Counted from the first letter of the stretch, positions 28,755-39,798 are shown. The stretch: DNA of 64,000 nt from Chloroflexota bacterium (GCA_026705605.1 JAPPAK010000001.1:620001-684000); one strand, 5' to 3'. Made by a program: numbers and translations. Notes: generated from the sequence alone by a model not told the origin.

Positions 28755-29933
28755 ATGACCCGTGAGCAGTTGGTGGAGATGTCCCGCCGCGAGGTGGAGA
28801 ACCTTCAGAACAACCGCATCGACCTCGCCGACGAGATCTACAAGATCCCCACCGCGCTCTACCACGACCAGGAGCGCTGGGAGGCCGAGGTCGACCGCAT
28901 CTTCCGGCGCCTCCCACTGGCCCTCGCCTTCTCCTCCGAGCTGCGGGAGCCCGGTTCCTACCGCTCGATGGAGGTCGCGGGCGTGCCCGTCCTCATCACC
29001 CGCGCCGAGGATGGCGAGGCTCGCGCCTTCGTCAACATGTGCAGCCATCGCGGCAACTTCATCGTCGAGGAACCCGAGGTCGGCAAGACCGAGGTCTTCC
29101 GCTGCAACTACCACGCCTGGACCTACAACCTCGAGGGCAAGCTCGTTGCTGTCTTCGACGAGGACAACTTCGGCGAACTCGACAAGTCCTGCTTCGGTCT
29201 CACCGAGCTCCCCTCCGCCGAGCGCTCCGGCATGATCTGGGTCACCCTCAAGCCTGACTCGGACGTCGATATCGACGCCTTCCTTGCCGGCTACGACTCC
29301 GTCCTCGACGACCTCGCCTTCAACGATGCCTACGTCGTCGGCGCCCAGCCGCTCGACGGCCCCAACTGGAAGGTCGCCTACGACGGCTACCGCGACTTCT
29401 ATCACGTCCCCATCCTCCACCGGAACAGCTTCGGCCCCGACGGCCCCTTCCAGCCGGACTACTACTCCTGGGGCCCGCACGTGCGCGTGATGTCGCCCAA
29501 GGGCCACGAGAAGCTCGCCGACACGCCCGAGTCCGAGTGGGGCTACGACGACATGACGGCGGGCGTCTGGACCGTCTTCCCCAACATGTCCATCGCCGGC
29601 AGCACGGGCACGGGCTACATGGTCTCGCAGATGTTCCCGGGCAAGACCCCGGGCGAGTCCTTCACCATCCAGAACTTCCTCCGTTTCGAGCCCCCCGAGG
29701 AGCAGGATCCGGAGGAGCTGAAGGAGTACATGGACTTCATGGGCCACGTCGTCGGCAACGAGGACTACTACACCGGCTTCCACGTGCAGAAAGCCCTCGC
29801 CACCGGCGCCAAGGAGTTCTCCCTCTTCGGCCGCAACGAGGGCGGCGGACAGCTCTTCCACAAGTGGGTCGACGCCCTCGTGGATACGGAGGACGAGGAC
29901 CTTCCCGAGCTGCTCGAGAAGGGCATCTCCTAG
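28755..29933 (+). CDS. Rieske [2Fe-2S] aromatic ring-hydroxylating oxygenase alpha subunit
   Basis: CSHRGNFIVEEPEVGKTEVFRCNYHAW (CxH...CxxH); non-heme iron motif DGYRDFYHVPILH. Confidence 0.93.
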   Translation: MTREQLVEMSRREVENLQNNRIDLADEIYKIPTALYHDQERWEAEVDRIFRRLPLALAFSSELREPGSYRSMEVAGVPVLITRAEDGEARAFVNMCSHRGNFIVEEPEVGKTEVFRCNYHAWTYNLEGKLVAVFDEDNFGELDKSCFGLTELPSAERSGMIWVTLKPDSDVDIDAFLAGYDSVLDDLAFNDAYVVGAQPLDGPNWKVAYDGYRDFYHVPILHRNSFGPDGPFQPDYYSWGPHVRVMSPKGHEKLADTPESEWGYDDMTAGVWTVFPNMSIAGSTGTGYMVSQMFPGKTPGESFTIQNFLRFEPPEEQDPEELKEYMDFMGHVVGNEDYYTGFHVQKALATGAKEFSLFGRNEGGGQLFHKWVDALVDTEDEDLPELLEKGIS

Positions 29934-29955
29934 CCCTCGGCCTCAGCGCCAGAAC

Positions 29956-29988
29956 AGAAGGAGCCCCCTCCACGAGGGGGCTCCTTCT
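29956..29988 (+). terminator. Strong hairpin terminator
   Basis: AGAAGGAGCCCCCTC-CAC-GAGGGGGCTCCTTCT, perfect 15-bp stem followed by TGTTC. Confidence 0.8.
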
Positions 29989-30010
29989 TGTTCGGGATTG
30001 CGCTCGCGGG

Positions 30011-31693
30011 CTACTTGCCGCCGGGCGCCCCTGCCTCCTCCGGCTCGACGCCGAAGCCGCCGGGCTCCTCTGAGTCGTCCTCACCCGGGGGACTCTCGCC
30101 GCTGGCTTCCGCCATCAAGTCCTCGCGGCTGCGCATGCGGACGCGCGGCATGAGCAGCCCGATGGCGAACCCAACCGCCACGATGCCGACCCCCACGAGG
30201 AAGATGCCCGTCACCGAGTCGCTGAGGGCGATCCGCGCCGCGTCGATCACGCTTTCCGAGGCGCCTGGGCTCTGCCGTTCGATCGCCGTTGTGAGCCTTG
30301 CAAGCGATTCTTCGCTCAGGAGACGCTGCGGGTCCGACAGGATCTCGCCGAACCGCGGATCCACCGCGTTCTCCAGGTTCGACCTGAAGGTGGTCGCCAT
30401 CAGCGATCCGAGGATGGCCACCGAGAACGTTCCCCCGATCTGGCGGAAGAAATTGACTGAGGCCGTCCCTACTCCCAGGAATTGGTGGGGCACGGCGTTC
30501 TGCACCGCCAGCTGGAACGTCGGCATCCAGAAGCCCATGCCCAGCCCCAGCAGGATCATGTAGCCCCGCGTGGACCAGGCCGAGGAGCCCTGGTCCAGCG
30601 TCGAGAGCAGGAAGAAGCCGGTGATCAGTGCGCATCCTCCGAAGATCGCGAGTACTCGCATGTCCCGTCCGCGGCTCAGCAACTGCCCGGTCACGACCGA
30701 CCCGAATATCATCCCGAACATCATCGGCATCATGACGAGGCCGGAATCCGTCGTTGAGTGGCCCTGGACGCCAACCAGGAATAACGGCAGGAACTGCATC
30801 GCGCCGAACATGCCCGCGCCCAGCACCATCGTCGTCAGCACCGAGACGGTGTAGACCCGGTTCCGGAACAGGAAGAGCGGAAGCACGGCCTCCCTGGCCC
30901 GCCTCGTCTGCAGCAGGAGAACCACGAGCAACGCCGCTGACACGCTCAGCGAGACGACCACCGGGAGATCGCTCCAGCCGTACTGGTTCCCCGCCCAGGA
31001 GAGGCCCAGCAGCAGCGGGACGGTGACGCCCACGATGAGCGCCGCGCCGCCCCAATCGATGATCGCCTTGCCCTGGCCGCGGAACCACGGCATGCCGTAG
31101 GTAACCAGCGCCAGTGCCAGCATCGCTACGGGGATGTTGATGTAGAAGATCCAGCGCCAGGAGAGGTGGTCGACGAGCGCCCCTCCGGCCAGCGGTCCAA
31201 TGATGGTCGCCAGCCCGAACGTCGCCCCGAAGAGTCCCATCCAGCGTCCCCGTTCCCTCGGTGCGAACAGGTCGCCGATGGACGTGAACGAGGTCGTCAT
31301 GATCAGGCCGGCGCCCACGCCCTGCACCGCCCGGAAGGCGATCAGGTAGATCATGTCCGCCGCTGCGCCGCTCAACCACGAGCCCGCCACGAAGATGACG
31401 ATGCCCGCCAGGATGAACGGCTTTCTCCCGTACAGGTCCGAGAGTTTCCCGACCACTGGCACCAGCGCCGTCGAGGCCAGCATGTACGAGGTGAACGGCC
31501 ACACGTAAAGGTCGAGGTTGCCGAGGTCCTCCACGATGGACGGCATCGAGATCGCCACGATCGTCTGGTCCAGCGCCGCCAGGAACATCGTTGAGAGCAC
31601 GCCCGCCAGCACGAGCACCTTGCGCCGAGTGGGCAGCTCCATCCCGGGCGGCAGTCCGCCGGCTATCTGTTGGCCTCCGCCCATTCCCATCAT
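30011..31693 (-). CDS. MFS transporter, DHA2/EmrB-QacA family (14 TMS)
   Basis: [45 protein letters not shown]; many TM segments. Confidence 0.93.
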   Translation of the reverse strand: MMGMGGGQQIAGGLPPGMELPTRRKVLVLAGVLSTMFLAALDQTIVAISMPSIVEDLGNLDLYVWPFTSYMLASTALVPVVGKLSDLYGRKPFILAGIVIFVAGSWLSGAAADMIYLIAFRAVQGVGAGLIMTTSFTSIGDLFAPRERGRWMGLFGATFGLATIIGPLAGGALVDHLSWRWIFYINIPVAMLALALVTYGMPWFRGQGKAIIDWGGAALIVGVTVPLLLGLSWAGNQYGWSDLPVVVSLSVSAALLVVLLLQTRRAREAVLPLFLFRNRVYTVSVLTTMVLGAGMFGAMQFLPLFLVGVQGHSTTDSGLVMMPMMFGMIFGSVVTGQLLSRGRDMRVLAIFGGCALITGFFLLSTLDQGSSAWSTRGYMILLGLGMGFWMPTFQLAVQNAVPHQFLGVGTASVNFFRQIGGTFSVAILGSLMATTFRSNLENAVDPRFGEILSDPQRLLSEESLARLTTAIERQSPGASESVIDAARIALSDSVTGIFLVGVGIVAVGFAIGLLMPRVRMRSREDLMAEASGESPPGEDDSEEPGGFGVEPEEAGAPGGK

Positions 31694-32268
31694 GACTGTG
31701 CCTCCCCGGCGTTCGCTGTGGTCGCCCGTGCGAGGAAGGGGCTGAGCACCGCCTCTGCGGCTGCTCGTGCGTCGCCCCTGGTTTGGAGTGTCATGGCTGC
31801 CCACGGGGCGAGGCTGCCCAGGATGAGAGCAGCGGCCACATCGGACTCGATGTCGTCTCGCAGCTCACCGCTCGACCGCGCCCGTTCGTACAGGGCCTGG
31901 AAGCGCCGCAGTGGATCGACGGCGCGCATCTCCTTGCGGATCTCCTCGCGCCCGCCGATGAGCGCGGCGTGCACCCAGCCGTATTTCCCGACGACGGTGT
32001 GCAGTCGCTCGAGGAGGGCGATCAGGTTTTCCGCGCTGTCCTCGCGGCTCTCGGCTTCGTCAAGGCTTGCCGCCATCTGGCCGACCGCGTCCCGCACGAT
32101 CGTCTCGATCACCTGGTCCCGGTTCCCGACGCAGCGGTACACCGTGCCGACTCCGACACCCGCCTCGTGGGCGATGTCGGTCAGTTCCGCTTCCAGTCCC
32201 CGCTCCGCCATGAGGCGGGTAGCCGCCTCCACGATCTTCCGCTGGTTCGCCAGCGCATCACTTCGCAT
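31690..32268 (-). CDS. TetR family transcriptional regulator
   Basis: [50 protein letters not shown]; 4-bp overlap with MFS gene. Confidence 0.92.
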   Translation of the reverse strand: MRSDALANQRKIVEAATRLMAERGLEAELTDIAHEAGVGVGTVYRCVGNRDQVIETIVRDAVGQMAASLDEAESREDSAENLIALLERLHTVVGKYGWVHAALIGGREEIRKEMRAVDPLRRFQALYERARSSGELRDDIESDVAAALILGSLAPWAAMTLQTRGDARAAAEAVLSPFLARATTANAGEAQS

Positions 32269-32278
32269 CGGGGAAACG

Positions 32279-32296
32279 TAACCGGAATTCCGGTTA
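32279..32296. promoter_or_regulatory. TetR operator candidate
   Basis: Perfect 18-bp palindrome TAACCGGAATTCCGGTTA 10 bp upstream of the tetR ATG; TATAAC (-10-like) on the minus strand overlaps it. Confidence 0.65.
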
Positions 32297-32357
32297 TACG
32301 CAAGCCCTGCACCCCCACGGGACTGGGTGCACCCATCGGGTCACAAGCGGACCGGTC

Positions 32358-33344
32358 CTAGCCCTCGTCCTCGAGCGCCTTGTCGACCCTCTCAGCTACC
32401 TCAGGCGGCACGAATGACGCCCAGACATCGCGGAAGTTGCGGAGATACCAGAGAGCCCCGACATCGGAGTCCTCGTTGTTCTCCTCCATCCACACTTCGG
32501 TTGCGACCTGGTCCGCCGCCCTGAAGTCCCAGCTCTCAAGGAATTCGATGACCTCGGGCGCTCGCTCCGGAAGCGAGTTGTTGACCATGATCAGCACCTT
32601 CGCCTCCGGATAGGCGCAGGCCTTGGTGGTCGACCAGCACTCGTCCGAGTATGCCGGCTCTTCGAGGATGTACAGGTCCAACGCGACCGAGAGGGGTGTC
32701 GGGTGCCACATATACCCGACCCACGCCTCGCCCTTGGAGTAGGCCGCCTCCAGATCGGCGAAGAGCCCCGCGCTCGAACCCGGATTGAGCAGGTGAAGGT
32801 GGTCTGTCAGCCCGTACGCCTCTACCTTCGCCGCGTTCACCTGCTCGCAGGCCCAGCCCGGGAGGCAGGTCACGAATCGCGCCTTGCCCTGTGAGTCGGC
32901 GGTCACGAACAGGTCCACGTAGTCGGGCAGATCGCTCACCGAGACCAGGCCCGGATTCTCGTCCTTCAGGTACTGCGGAATCACCCAGGCTTCCCAGCCG
33001 GTGTCCAGACTCGTCCCCAGTGCGACCAGCGTGCCCTCCTCCACGTCCAGCAGCCACTCCTGCTGCGCCGGCCAGATCTCCATCGTCACGTGGGTATCCC
33101 CGTTGACCAGCGCCTGCCAGAGCGACACGGTGTCCCCCGGGACCAACTCGACGGGATACTCGTAGCCGTGCTCGACGATGTACGCCGCGACCCGGGCCTG
33201 AATCTCGGCCGAGGGCCAGTTCAGGTCGGAGAAGACGATCGTCTCCTTCTCCTCCGAGTCACCGCCGCAGGCCGCGATGACCAGGGCCAGTCCTGCGGCG
33301 ATTGCCGCCAGGGTCAGAAGGATCGGTCTCCTTGTCAGCATCAT
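32358..33344 (-). CDS. glycine betaine ABC transporter substrate-binding lipoprotein (OpuAC family)
   Basis: Lipobox LVIAACGG; IVFSDLNWPSAEIQARVAAYIVEHGY; EIWPAQQEW; YLKDENPGLVSVSDL. Confidence 0.9.
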   Translation of the reverse strand: MMLTRRPILLTLAAIAAGLALVIAACGGDSEEKETIVFSDLNWPSAEIQARVAAYIVEHGYEYPVELVPGDTVSLWQALVNGDTHVTMEIWPAQQEWLLDVEEGTLVALGTSLDTGWEAWVIPQYLKDENPGLVSVSDLPDYVDLFVTADSQGKARFVTCLPGWACEQVNAAKVEAYGLTDHLHLLNPGSSAGLFADLEAAYSKGEAWVGYMWHPTPLSVALDLYILEEPAYSDECWSTTKACAYPEAKVLIMVNNSLPERAPEVIEFLESWDFRAADQVATEVWMEENNEDSDVGALWYLRNFRDVWASFVPPEVAERVDKALEDEG

Positions 33345-33398
33345 GAAAGGTCTCCCGCCGCGGCCAGAGGACTAAGGGGTGCTACCGCTTTATGTGGG

Positions 33399-34457
33399 CT
33401 ATCCTACCCCGCCGCCGGCCCCCATTGACGATTGCTGGCGGCTGGCAAAGGCCTGCGTGATCCGGTCGATGATGATCGCGAGGAACACGATCCCCAGCCC
33501 GGCCAGGAACGCGTTCCCCGGCTCGATTCGTCCCAGCCCGCGGTTCACGTCCTCGCCGAGCCCCCCGGCTCCCACCAGCGAAGCGATGACGACCATCGCC
33601 AGGGCCATGAGCGTGGTCTGGTTCACCCCTGCCATGATCGTCGGCGCCGCCAGCGGGATCTTGACCTTCAACAGCAACTGAAGCGGCGTCGCCCCGAACG
33701 ACTCCGCCGCCTCCAGCGTCTCCTCGGGAAGCTGCCGGATGCCCAAATTGGTGAGCCGCACGGCCGGGGGAACGGCGTAGATGAGCGTCGCGATCACCGC
33801 GGGTACGTTCCCCAGGCTGAAAAAGGCAATCGCCGGCACCAGGTAGACGAAGCTCGGCATCGTCTGCATCCCGTCGAGGATGGGACGCAGGATTCTGTCG
33901 AGTCGGTTGCTCTGCGAGGCCCAGACCCCCAGCGGCACCGCGATAATGATCGAGAGCGTCACGGTGACGGCCATCAGCGCCACCGTCTCCATCGTGCTGT
34001 CCCACAGACCGAAGGCTGCCAGCAGGGTCAGCGAAGCCGCGGAAAAGGCGGCGACCCAGTACCCCGCCGCCCGCCAGGCGATGGTCGTGACCGCGAGGAT
34101 GGTGGCCGGCCACGGAAGCCACAGCAGGAAGTCCTCGATCGCCACCAGCACTTCGATCACCACCCGCCTGATCACGTCAAACAGCACGTCGAGCTCGGTT
34201 GTCATCCAGTCGATGACGTTGTCGATCTCGCGACCCACGTCGCGACCTACGTCCGCCGGGAAGTCCCCCGCCCAGTCCCAGTCCCCTGCCCATAGGACGA
34301 TCGCGAGGATGGCGGGCACCACCAGCCAGCGCAGCCATAGCACCCAGCGAAGCCAGCGCGGCCCCCGGCTCAACCCCGGGAGTTCGAGACGCCGGCGGAT
34401 CGCCTCCAGCGAGGACGTGTCAGGCGCGACTTCCTCGGGAGGTGCTTCGCTCGTCAC
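33399..34457 (-). CDS. glycine betaine/proline ABC transporter permease
   Basis: ProW-like; GVWASQSNRLDRILRPILDGMQTMPSFVYLVPAIAFFSLGNVPAVIATLIYAVPPAVRLTNLGIRQ. Confidence 0.93.
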   Translation of the reverse strand: MTSEAPPEEVAPDTSSLEAIRRRLELPGLSRGPRWLRWVLWLRWLVVPAILAIVLWAGDWDWAGDFPADVGRDVGREIDNVIDWMTTELDVLFDVIRRVVIEVLVAIEDFLLWLPWPATILAVTTIAWRAAGYWVAAFSAASLTLLAAFGLWDSTMETVALMAVTVTLSIIIAVPLGVWASQSNRLDRILRPILDGMQTMPSFVYLVPAIAFFSLGNVPAVIATLIYAVPPAVRLTNLGIRQLPEETLEAAESFGATPLQLLLKVKIPLAAPTIMAGVNQTTLMALAMVVIASLVGAGGLGEDVNRGLGRIEPGNAFLAGLGIVFLAIIIDRITQAFASRQQSSMGAGGGVG

Positions 34458-35710
34458 GCCGCCCCTCCATTCCCCGCAGTCCCTGCCATCTCTCCATCCG
34501 CGACTCCCGCCATCGCCTGCGCCAGCGCGTCGAGCGGGATCTCCCCGACAAGGGCGCCGTCACCGTCGAGGACCGGAATGGGGTGGTCCGAACGCAGCCC
34601 GTGCGGGACGAGCTCATCCAGCACCGTCTCCTCGGCGACTGCGCTCTCTTTCTCCAGCGTGAGTGACCCCACCGGCCTGTCCCCTTCATCCAGCGTGTGC
34701 CGCAGCAAGAGCAGGTCCGCGCAGCCGGCGTACCGCCCCGCTTCGTCGATCACCAAGGCGTGCATGCGCTCCTGCGACTCCAATGCTGCAAGCACCTCCG
34801 ATGCCATCTGCTCCGTACGAGCCGTACTCGTCGGGGCGCGCATCACCGAGGCCGCCGTCACCATCGATTGCAGCCGCACGTCGCGGGTGAACTCCCGTAC
34901 GAAGTCGTTCGCCGGTGACAACACCACGTCCGATGGCTCTCCCATCTGCACGATCGCGCCGTCGCGCATGATCGCGATCCGGTCGCCGATGCGAACCGCC
35001 TCGTCCAGGTCGTGCGTGATGAAGATGATCGTCTTGTGAAGCTCCGCCTGCAGCTTCGCGAGCTCTTCCTGAAGCTCACGACGGATGACCGGATCGAGCG
35101 CGCTGAACGGTTCATCCATTAGCAGCACGGGGGCGTCCTGCGCGAGCGCCCGCGCCAGCCCGACCCGCTGCTTCATGCCCCCGCTCAGCTGGTCGGTCTG
35201 GCGGTCGCCCCACCCCTTCAACCCGACTGCTTCCAGCGCCTCCTCCGCGCGTTCGCGGCGGTGGCGCTTCTCCACGCCGTTCACCTCCAGCCCCCAGGCC
35301 ACGTTTTCCTGCACCGAGCGATGCGGCAGCAGGCCGTAATGCTGGAACACCATCGCGATCTCGCTCCGGCGCAGCTCGCGCAGCTCCGCCTCGTCCATTG
35401 CGGTAATTTCCCGCTCGCCCAGCCACACTTCGCCCGCCGACGGCTCGATCAGCCGGTTGATGCAGCGCACCAGCGTCGACTTGCCGCACCCCGAAAGCCC
35501 CATCACCACGAACAGCTCGCCGCGCTTCACGTCGAACGTCACGTCCGCGAGCGCCAGCACCGAGTCGTGCATCTCCTGGATCGCTTCCTTGGATGTTCCC
35601 GTCCGGGCGCGCGCCAGCGCCCCTTCTTCGTTCCCCCCGAACACCTTGTAGATGTTGCGAACGGCGACTGCGGTCTCGCCGTCGGTGTGATGCTGTCGCT
35701 CCGTTGTCAC
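34454..35710 (-). CDS. glycine betaine/L-proline ABC transporter ATP-binding protein with CBS region
   Basis: VVMGLSGCGKSTLVRCINRLIEPSAGEV; QLSGGMKQRVGLARALAQDAPVLLMDEPFSALDP; C-terminal CBS-like segment. Confidence 0.94.
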   Translation of the reverse strand: MTTERQHHTDGETAVAVRNIYKVFGGNEEGALARARTGTSKEAIQEMHDSVLALADVTFDVKRGELFVVMGLSGCGKSTLVRCINRLIEPSAGEVWLGEREITAMDEAELRELRRSEIAMVFQHYGLLPHRSVQENVAWGLEVNGVEKRHRRERAEEALEAVGLKGWGDRQTDQLSGGMKQRVGLARALAQDAPVLLMDEPFSALDPVIRRELQEELAKLQAELHKTIIFITHDLDEAVRIGDRIAIMRDGAIVQMGEPSDVVLSPANDFVREFTRDVRLQSMVTAASVMRAPTSTARTEQMASEVLAALESQERMHALVIDEAGRYAGCADLLLLRHTLDEGDRPVGSLTLEKESAVAEETVLDELVPHGLRSDHPIPVLDGDGALVGEIPLDALAQAMAGVADGEMAGTAGNGGAA

Positions 35711-35890
35711 GGTTCCGTCTGCCTTGCTGTGGGGCGTTGGACCTGTCCCTGTCCCCGTATATGGCGCTGATAGGCGAAGGCCGGGCGCTCACCTGCGCGA
35801 GCGCGCCGATGCTACCAGAATCCCCCGCCCGCCTTGCCCCCTCGACCCCTGCGGGGTCGCTCGTTACCGTTGCCCGGCCAGGAGGGAGCC

Positions 35891-36700
35891 ATGTCCGTCC
35901 CCAACCCCGCCCCCGACGTCTCCGTCGACGTCGACGGCCACATCGCCACGGTCGAGATCCACCGCCCCCCGCACAACTACTTTGATGTGACCCTCATTCG
36001 CGCCATCGCGGGCGCCTACCACGCCCTCGACGAGGAACCGGACGTGCGCGCCATCGTCCTCGCTTCCGAAGGCCGCTCCTTCTGCGCCGGCGCGCAGCTC
36101 GCTGCCCCCGCCCCGGCAGACGACCCGGAGGCCGATGACCCCGAGCCTTCCCGCCGCACCGGCAGCGGCCACCTCTACCAGGAAGCCGTGCGCCTGCTCG
36201 AGGCGGAGACGCCCGTCGTTGCAGCCGTGCAGGGAGCCGCCATCGGCGGCGGGCTCGGGCTCGCCCTCTCCGCCGACTTCCGCGTGGCCGCGCCTGAGGC
36301 CCGCTTCGCCGCGAACTTCGCCCGCCTCGGCTTCCACCATGGCTTCGGCCTCACCGTCACGCTTCCCGCCCTGGTCGGCCAGCAGAAGGCGCTCAACCTC
36401 CTCTACACGGGCCGCCGCGTGAAAGGCGAGGAGGCCCTCGAGATCGGCCTCTGCGACGCGCTCGCCCCCATCGAGGAGCTCCGTGACGCCGCCCGCGAGA
36501 TGGCCGCCGAGATCGCCGGATCCGCCCCCCTCGCCGTCCGCTCCATCCGCCGCACCATGCGCCGCGGTCTCGCCGAGCGCGTCCGCATCGCCACCGACCA
36601 CGAGCTCGTCGAGCAGGACTGGCTCCGTGAGACGAACGACTTCCGTGAAGGCGTCCGCGCCACGGCCGAGCGCCGCACACCCGACTTCACCGGCACCTAG
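35891..36700 (+). CDS. enoyl-CoA hydratase/isomerase family protein
   Basis: VRAIVLASEGRSFCAGAQL; PVVAAVQGAAIGGGLGLALSADFRVA; GGAGG RBS. Confidence 0.92.
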   Translation: MSVPNPAPDVSVDVDGHIATVEIHRPPHNYFDVTLIRAIAGAYHALDEEPDVRAIVLASEGRSFCAGAQLAAPAPADDPEADDPEPSRRTGSGHLYQEAVRLLEAETPVVAAVQGAAIGGGLGLALSADFRVAAPEARFAANFARLGFHHGFGLTVTLPALVGQQKALNLLYTGRRVKGEEALEIGLCDALAPIEELRDAAREMAAEIAGSAPLAVRSIRRTMRRGLAERVRIATDHELVEQDWLRETNDFREGVRATAERRTPDFTGT

Positions 36701-36716
36701 AACAGCGGAGCGAGAC

Positions 36717-37445
36717 ATGAACGAGTTCCAGGTCGAGATCACGACACCCGACGGCGCGGTCGACTGCTTCGCCGTCCATCCCGACGGTGACGGCCCCTTC
36801 CCTCCCGTCATCCTCTACATGGATGTCGTCGGCGTTCGCGAGGAGCTGCGGAACTTCGCCCGTCGCATCGCCGGCGAGGGCTACTTCTGCCTGCTCCCCG
36901 ACATGTTCTACCGCCTCGGCCCGCAGAACTTCGACCTCTCGAAGGGCCGCGAGGAGATCGAGCGCATGTTTGCCGCCGGCCGCACCCTCGAGATGCCCAT
37001 GGTCATGAGCGACACGAACGCCTGGCTCGACTACTTCGACTCGAACCCAATCGTCGACGGCCCTGCGGGCGCCATCGGCTACTGCATGAGCGGGCGCTTC
37101 GTGGTCGCTGCCGCGGGCACGTTCCGCGAGCGCTTCGGCGCCATCGCCTCCCTCTACGGCGTCGGCATCGTCACCGACGAGGACGACTCGCCCCACCTGC
37201 TCGCCGGCCGGATCGAGGCCGAGCTCTATCTCGGCTTCGCCGAGCACGACCCCTTCGTCCCCGAGAACGTCATCCCCGAGCTGGGCAGTGCGCTCGAAGC
37301 GAACGGCGTGCCTCACGTCATCGAGACCCATCCCGGCACCGAGCACGGCTTCTGCTTCCCAGAGCGCCCCGGCTACGTCGAAGACGCCGCCGAACGCGTC
37401 TGGGGCACCGTCTTCGACCTGTACGAACGCCGCCTGAAGGGCTAG
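36717..37445 (+). CDS. dienelactone hydrolase family protein
   Basis: PPVILYMDVVGVREELRNFARRIAGEGYFCLLPDMFYR; GAIGYCMSGRF. Confidence 0.92.
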   Translation: MNEFQVEITTPDGAVDCFAVHPDGDGPFPPVILYMDVVGVREELRNFARRIAGEGYFCLLPDMFYRLGPQNFDLSKGREEIERMFAAGRTLEMPMVMSDTNAWLDYFDSNPIVDGPAGAIGYCMSGRFVVAAAGTFRERFGAIASLYGVGIVTDEDDSPHLLAGRIEAELYLGFAEHDPFVPENVIPELGSALEANGVPHVIETHPGTEHGFCFPERPGYVEDAAERVWGTVFDLYERRLKG

Positions 37446-37451
37446 CCGGCC

Positions 37452-38594
37452 TTACAGGCCCAGCACCTCGCCGGCGTTCGCGTCCATGGCTGCGGTGATG
37501 CTTCGCTCCGCCATCAACGCCAGCAATCCCTCAGCCGCCTCGACGAGTTGGCGGAAGGACTCGTGGTCCTCCTCGCTCGCGTCCGGCGGCGGCGGTTCGA
37601 GGGCCTCCAGGCCCCGGATACCGATGAGCGGGATGAACATGCTCGCCAGCAAGCCCAGCCGGTAGTCATCCAGACACTGCTCGAACGAGTACCCCGTAAC
37701 CCCGTGTTCCAGGAGCGTGGCGTGGTAGAGCTCCACCAGCTCGTCGCTAATCGCCTTCCGTTTGGCCGGTTCGAACCCTTGCCCGATGAAGTACCCGAGA
37801 TCCCGCAGGCCCGAACCGTAGCCGGCAAGCTGCCAGTCGAGGATCACGATCTCGTCTCGCGTGCCCCGCTCACCGAAGAGGAAATTCTCGATTCGGAAGT
37901 CCCCGTGGATCAGCGTCGCTCCCGAGGCTGCGCCCCGCTCAAAGAGCCTGCCCCAGTCCCGCACCAGCCGCTCCCCGATCGGGAGGAACGAGGGGTCGAC
38001 GCGAGGCACGATCCGCTCTGCGAACAGATCCCATCCTCCCTGGACGAGCGGCGTGCTGATTTCCGTTTGCTGCTCCGTGGTGGGTACCCACCCCCAATCC
38101 CGCAGCCTATCGCTCTCCCACCAGTGGGCGTGCACCTGCGCCAGCGTCTTCACCACCAGGGGCGCCTGATCCGGCGGGCAGGAGTCGGTCTGGCTCAGGG
38201 TGCCAAGCTCTCCGAGATCCTCCAGCAGAAGCGCATACGAGGTCCGGTCCTCGAACGTCCCCCCGTAGCACACCGGCACGCGTGCAGGGCACTCCCCGCT
38301 TGCATCCCGGTACCAGTGGACCTCCGTCTCGATGATCCCCGCTGCCCACGGCCTTAAGTAGTCCGGTAGCGTTACGAAGGTCGGCGTTTTGGCCACGATG
38401 CTCGCCGGCGGATCGCCATCCGCAGCCTCGTAGGTAGGTGTTACCCGAACTGCCTGGCTGATATAGCCCCGGCCCACACCGATGTCCTCCACCTCGACCT
38501 GGCTCACGCGGCCGCTCGACAGGTGGCCGCCCTCGCGGAGTGCATCCGTGAGCCACTCCGCCGTGATGCCGTCCTTGTTCGCCAGCGGTTCCAT
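37452..38594 (-). CDS. phosphotransferase family protein (EcKinase-like)
   Basis: LIHGDFRIENFLFGERGTRDEIVILDWQLAGYGSGLRDLGYFI. Confidence 0.88.
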   Translation of the reverse strand: MEPLANKDGITAEWLTDALREGGHLSSGRVSQVEVEDIGVGRGYISQAVRVTPTYEAADGDPPASIVAKTPTFVTLPDYLRPWAAGIIETEVHWYRDASGECPARVPVCYGGTFEDRTSYALLLEDLGELGTLSQTDSCPPDQAPLVVKTLAQVHAHWWESDRLRDWGWVPTTEQQTEISTPLVQGGWDLFAERIVPRVDPSFLPIGERLVRDWGRLFERGAASGATLIHGDFRIENFLFGERGTRDEIVILDWQLAGYGSGLRDLGYFIGQGFEPAKRKAISDELVELYHATLLEHGVTGYSFEQCLDDYRLGLLASMFIPLIGIRGLEALEPPPPDASEEDHESFRQLVEAAEGLLALMAERSITAAMDANAGEVLGL

Positions 38595-38655
38595 GCAACC
38601 CTCCCGCGCCTCCTTCGGCGCTACCGTGGGCAGTCTCCGCTGCTGGCCCTTCCGT

Positions 38656-39798
38656 TCAAGCGCCCAGCAGTTCGCCCGCCTTCGTGTCCATCACCGCCAG
38701 GATGTTCCGCTCCGCCATCACCGTCACGAGTTCGACGCCCGTCTCGATCATCTCCCGGAACGCCTGCTGCTCCTCCTCAGGCGCCTCCGGCGGCGGGGGC
38801 TCCCGTTCCGCCATCCCCATCATCCCGATGATCGGCGCGTACATGCTCCACAGCAGCCCGAGCCGGTAGTCCTCGTGGCACTGCGCCAGCGAATAGCCGG
38901 TCACGCCGTTCGCGATGAGCGACGCGTGGTACGTCTCGATCAGGTGGTCCTCCACCTCACGTCGCTCGTTCGGGTCGAACCCCTGCGAGACGAAGTAGGC
39001 CATATCGCGCAGCCCCGACCCGTACCCCGAGAGCTGCCAGTCGATGAACACGACCTCGTCCGGAGTACCCGCCTTGCCGAACAGGAAGTTCTCAACGCGG
39101 AAGTCGCCGTGCACCAGCGTCGCCGCCGAGGCTGCCCCCCGCTCGAAGATCCCCGCGAAGTCGCGCACCAGCCGTTCCCCAACCGGCAGGAAGTCCGGGT
39201 CGACCCGCGGCACGACCTGCTCCGCGAACATCTCCCAGCCGCCCTCCACGAGTGGCGTGTTCAGCTCGGACTGCCGTTCCGAGGATGGCAGCCACGCGGC
39301 TGCCCGCAGCCGGTCGCTCTCCCACCACTGCGCGTGCAGCGCCCCCAGCATCGACACGATCGCGTCAGCCCGGTCTCGTGGGCCAGACTCCAGCTGGCTC
39401 ATCGACTCCATCTCGCTCAGGTCCTCCAGCAGCAGCGCATACGACCGCCACCCCTCGAACGCCGCCCCGTAGCAGCGTGGCACCCGCGCCGCGCAGTCAC
39501 CGCCCGCCTCCGGGTAGAAGTGCAGCTCCGTCTCGACGGCCTGGGCCGCCCACGGCTTCAGGTACTCCGGAAAGTCGACCGAAACCGGCAGCTTCGCCAC
39601 GAGGGTCGCCGGCGCCGACCCGTCCGAACCCTCGTACGTCGGGATCAGCCGGACCGTCTCGCTGATGTAGCCGATCCCGATGCCCTCCGTGCTCACCTCC
39701 ACGCTGGACACGCGCCCACGCGGCAGGTGGCCTCCTTCGCCCAGCGCCTCAGCCAGCCACTCCGCCGTGACCTCGTGCCTTCCCCCGAGCGGCTTCAT
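38656..39798 (-). CDS. phosphotransferase family protein (EcKinase-like), tandem paralog
   Basis: LVHGDFRVENFLFGKAGTPDEVVFIDWQLSGYGSGLRDMAYFV. Confidence 0.88.
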   Translation of the reverse strand: MKPLGGRHEVTAEWLAEALGEGGHLPRGRVSSVEVSTEGIGIGYISETVRLIPTYEGSDGSAPATLVAKLPVSVDFPEYLKPWAAQAVETELHFYPEAGGDCAARVPRCYGAAFEGWRSYALLLEDLSEMESMSQLESGPRDRADAIVSMLGALHAQWWESDRLRAAAWLPSSERQSELNTPLVEGGWEMFAEQVVPRVDPDFLPVGERLVRDFAGIFERGAASAATLVHGDFRVENFLFGKAGTPDEVVFIDWQLSGYGSGLRDMAYFVSQGFDPNERREVEDHLIETYHASLIANGVTGYSLAQCHEDYRLGLLWSMYAPIIGMMGMAEREPPPPEAPEEEQQAFREMIETGVELVTVMAERNILAVMDTKAGELLGA

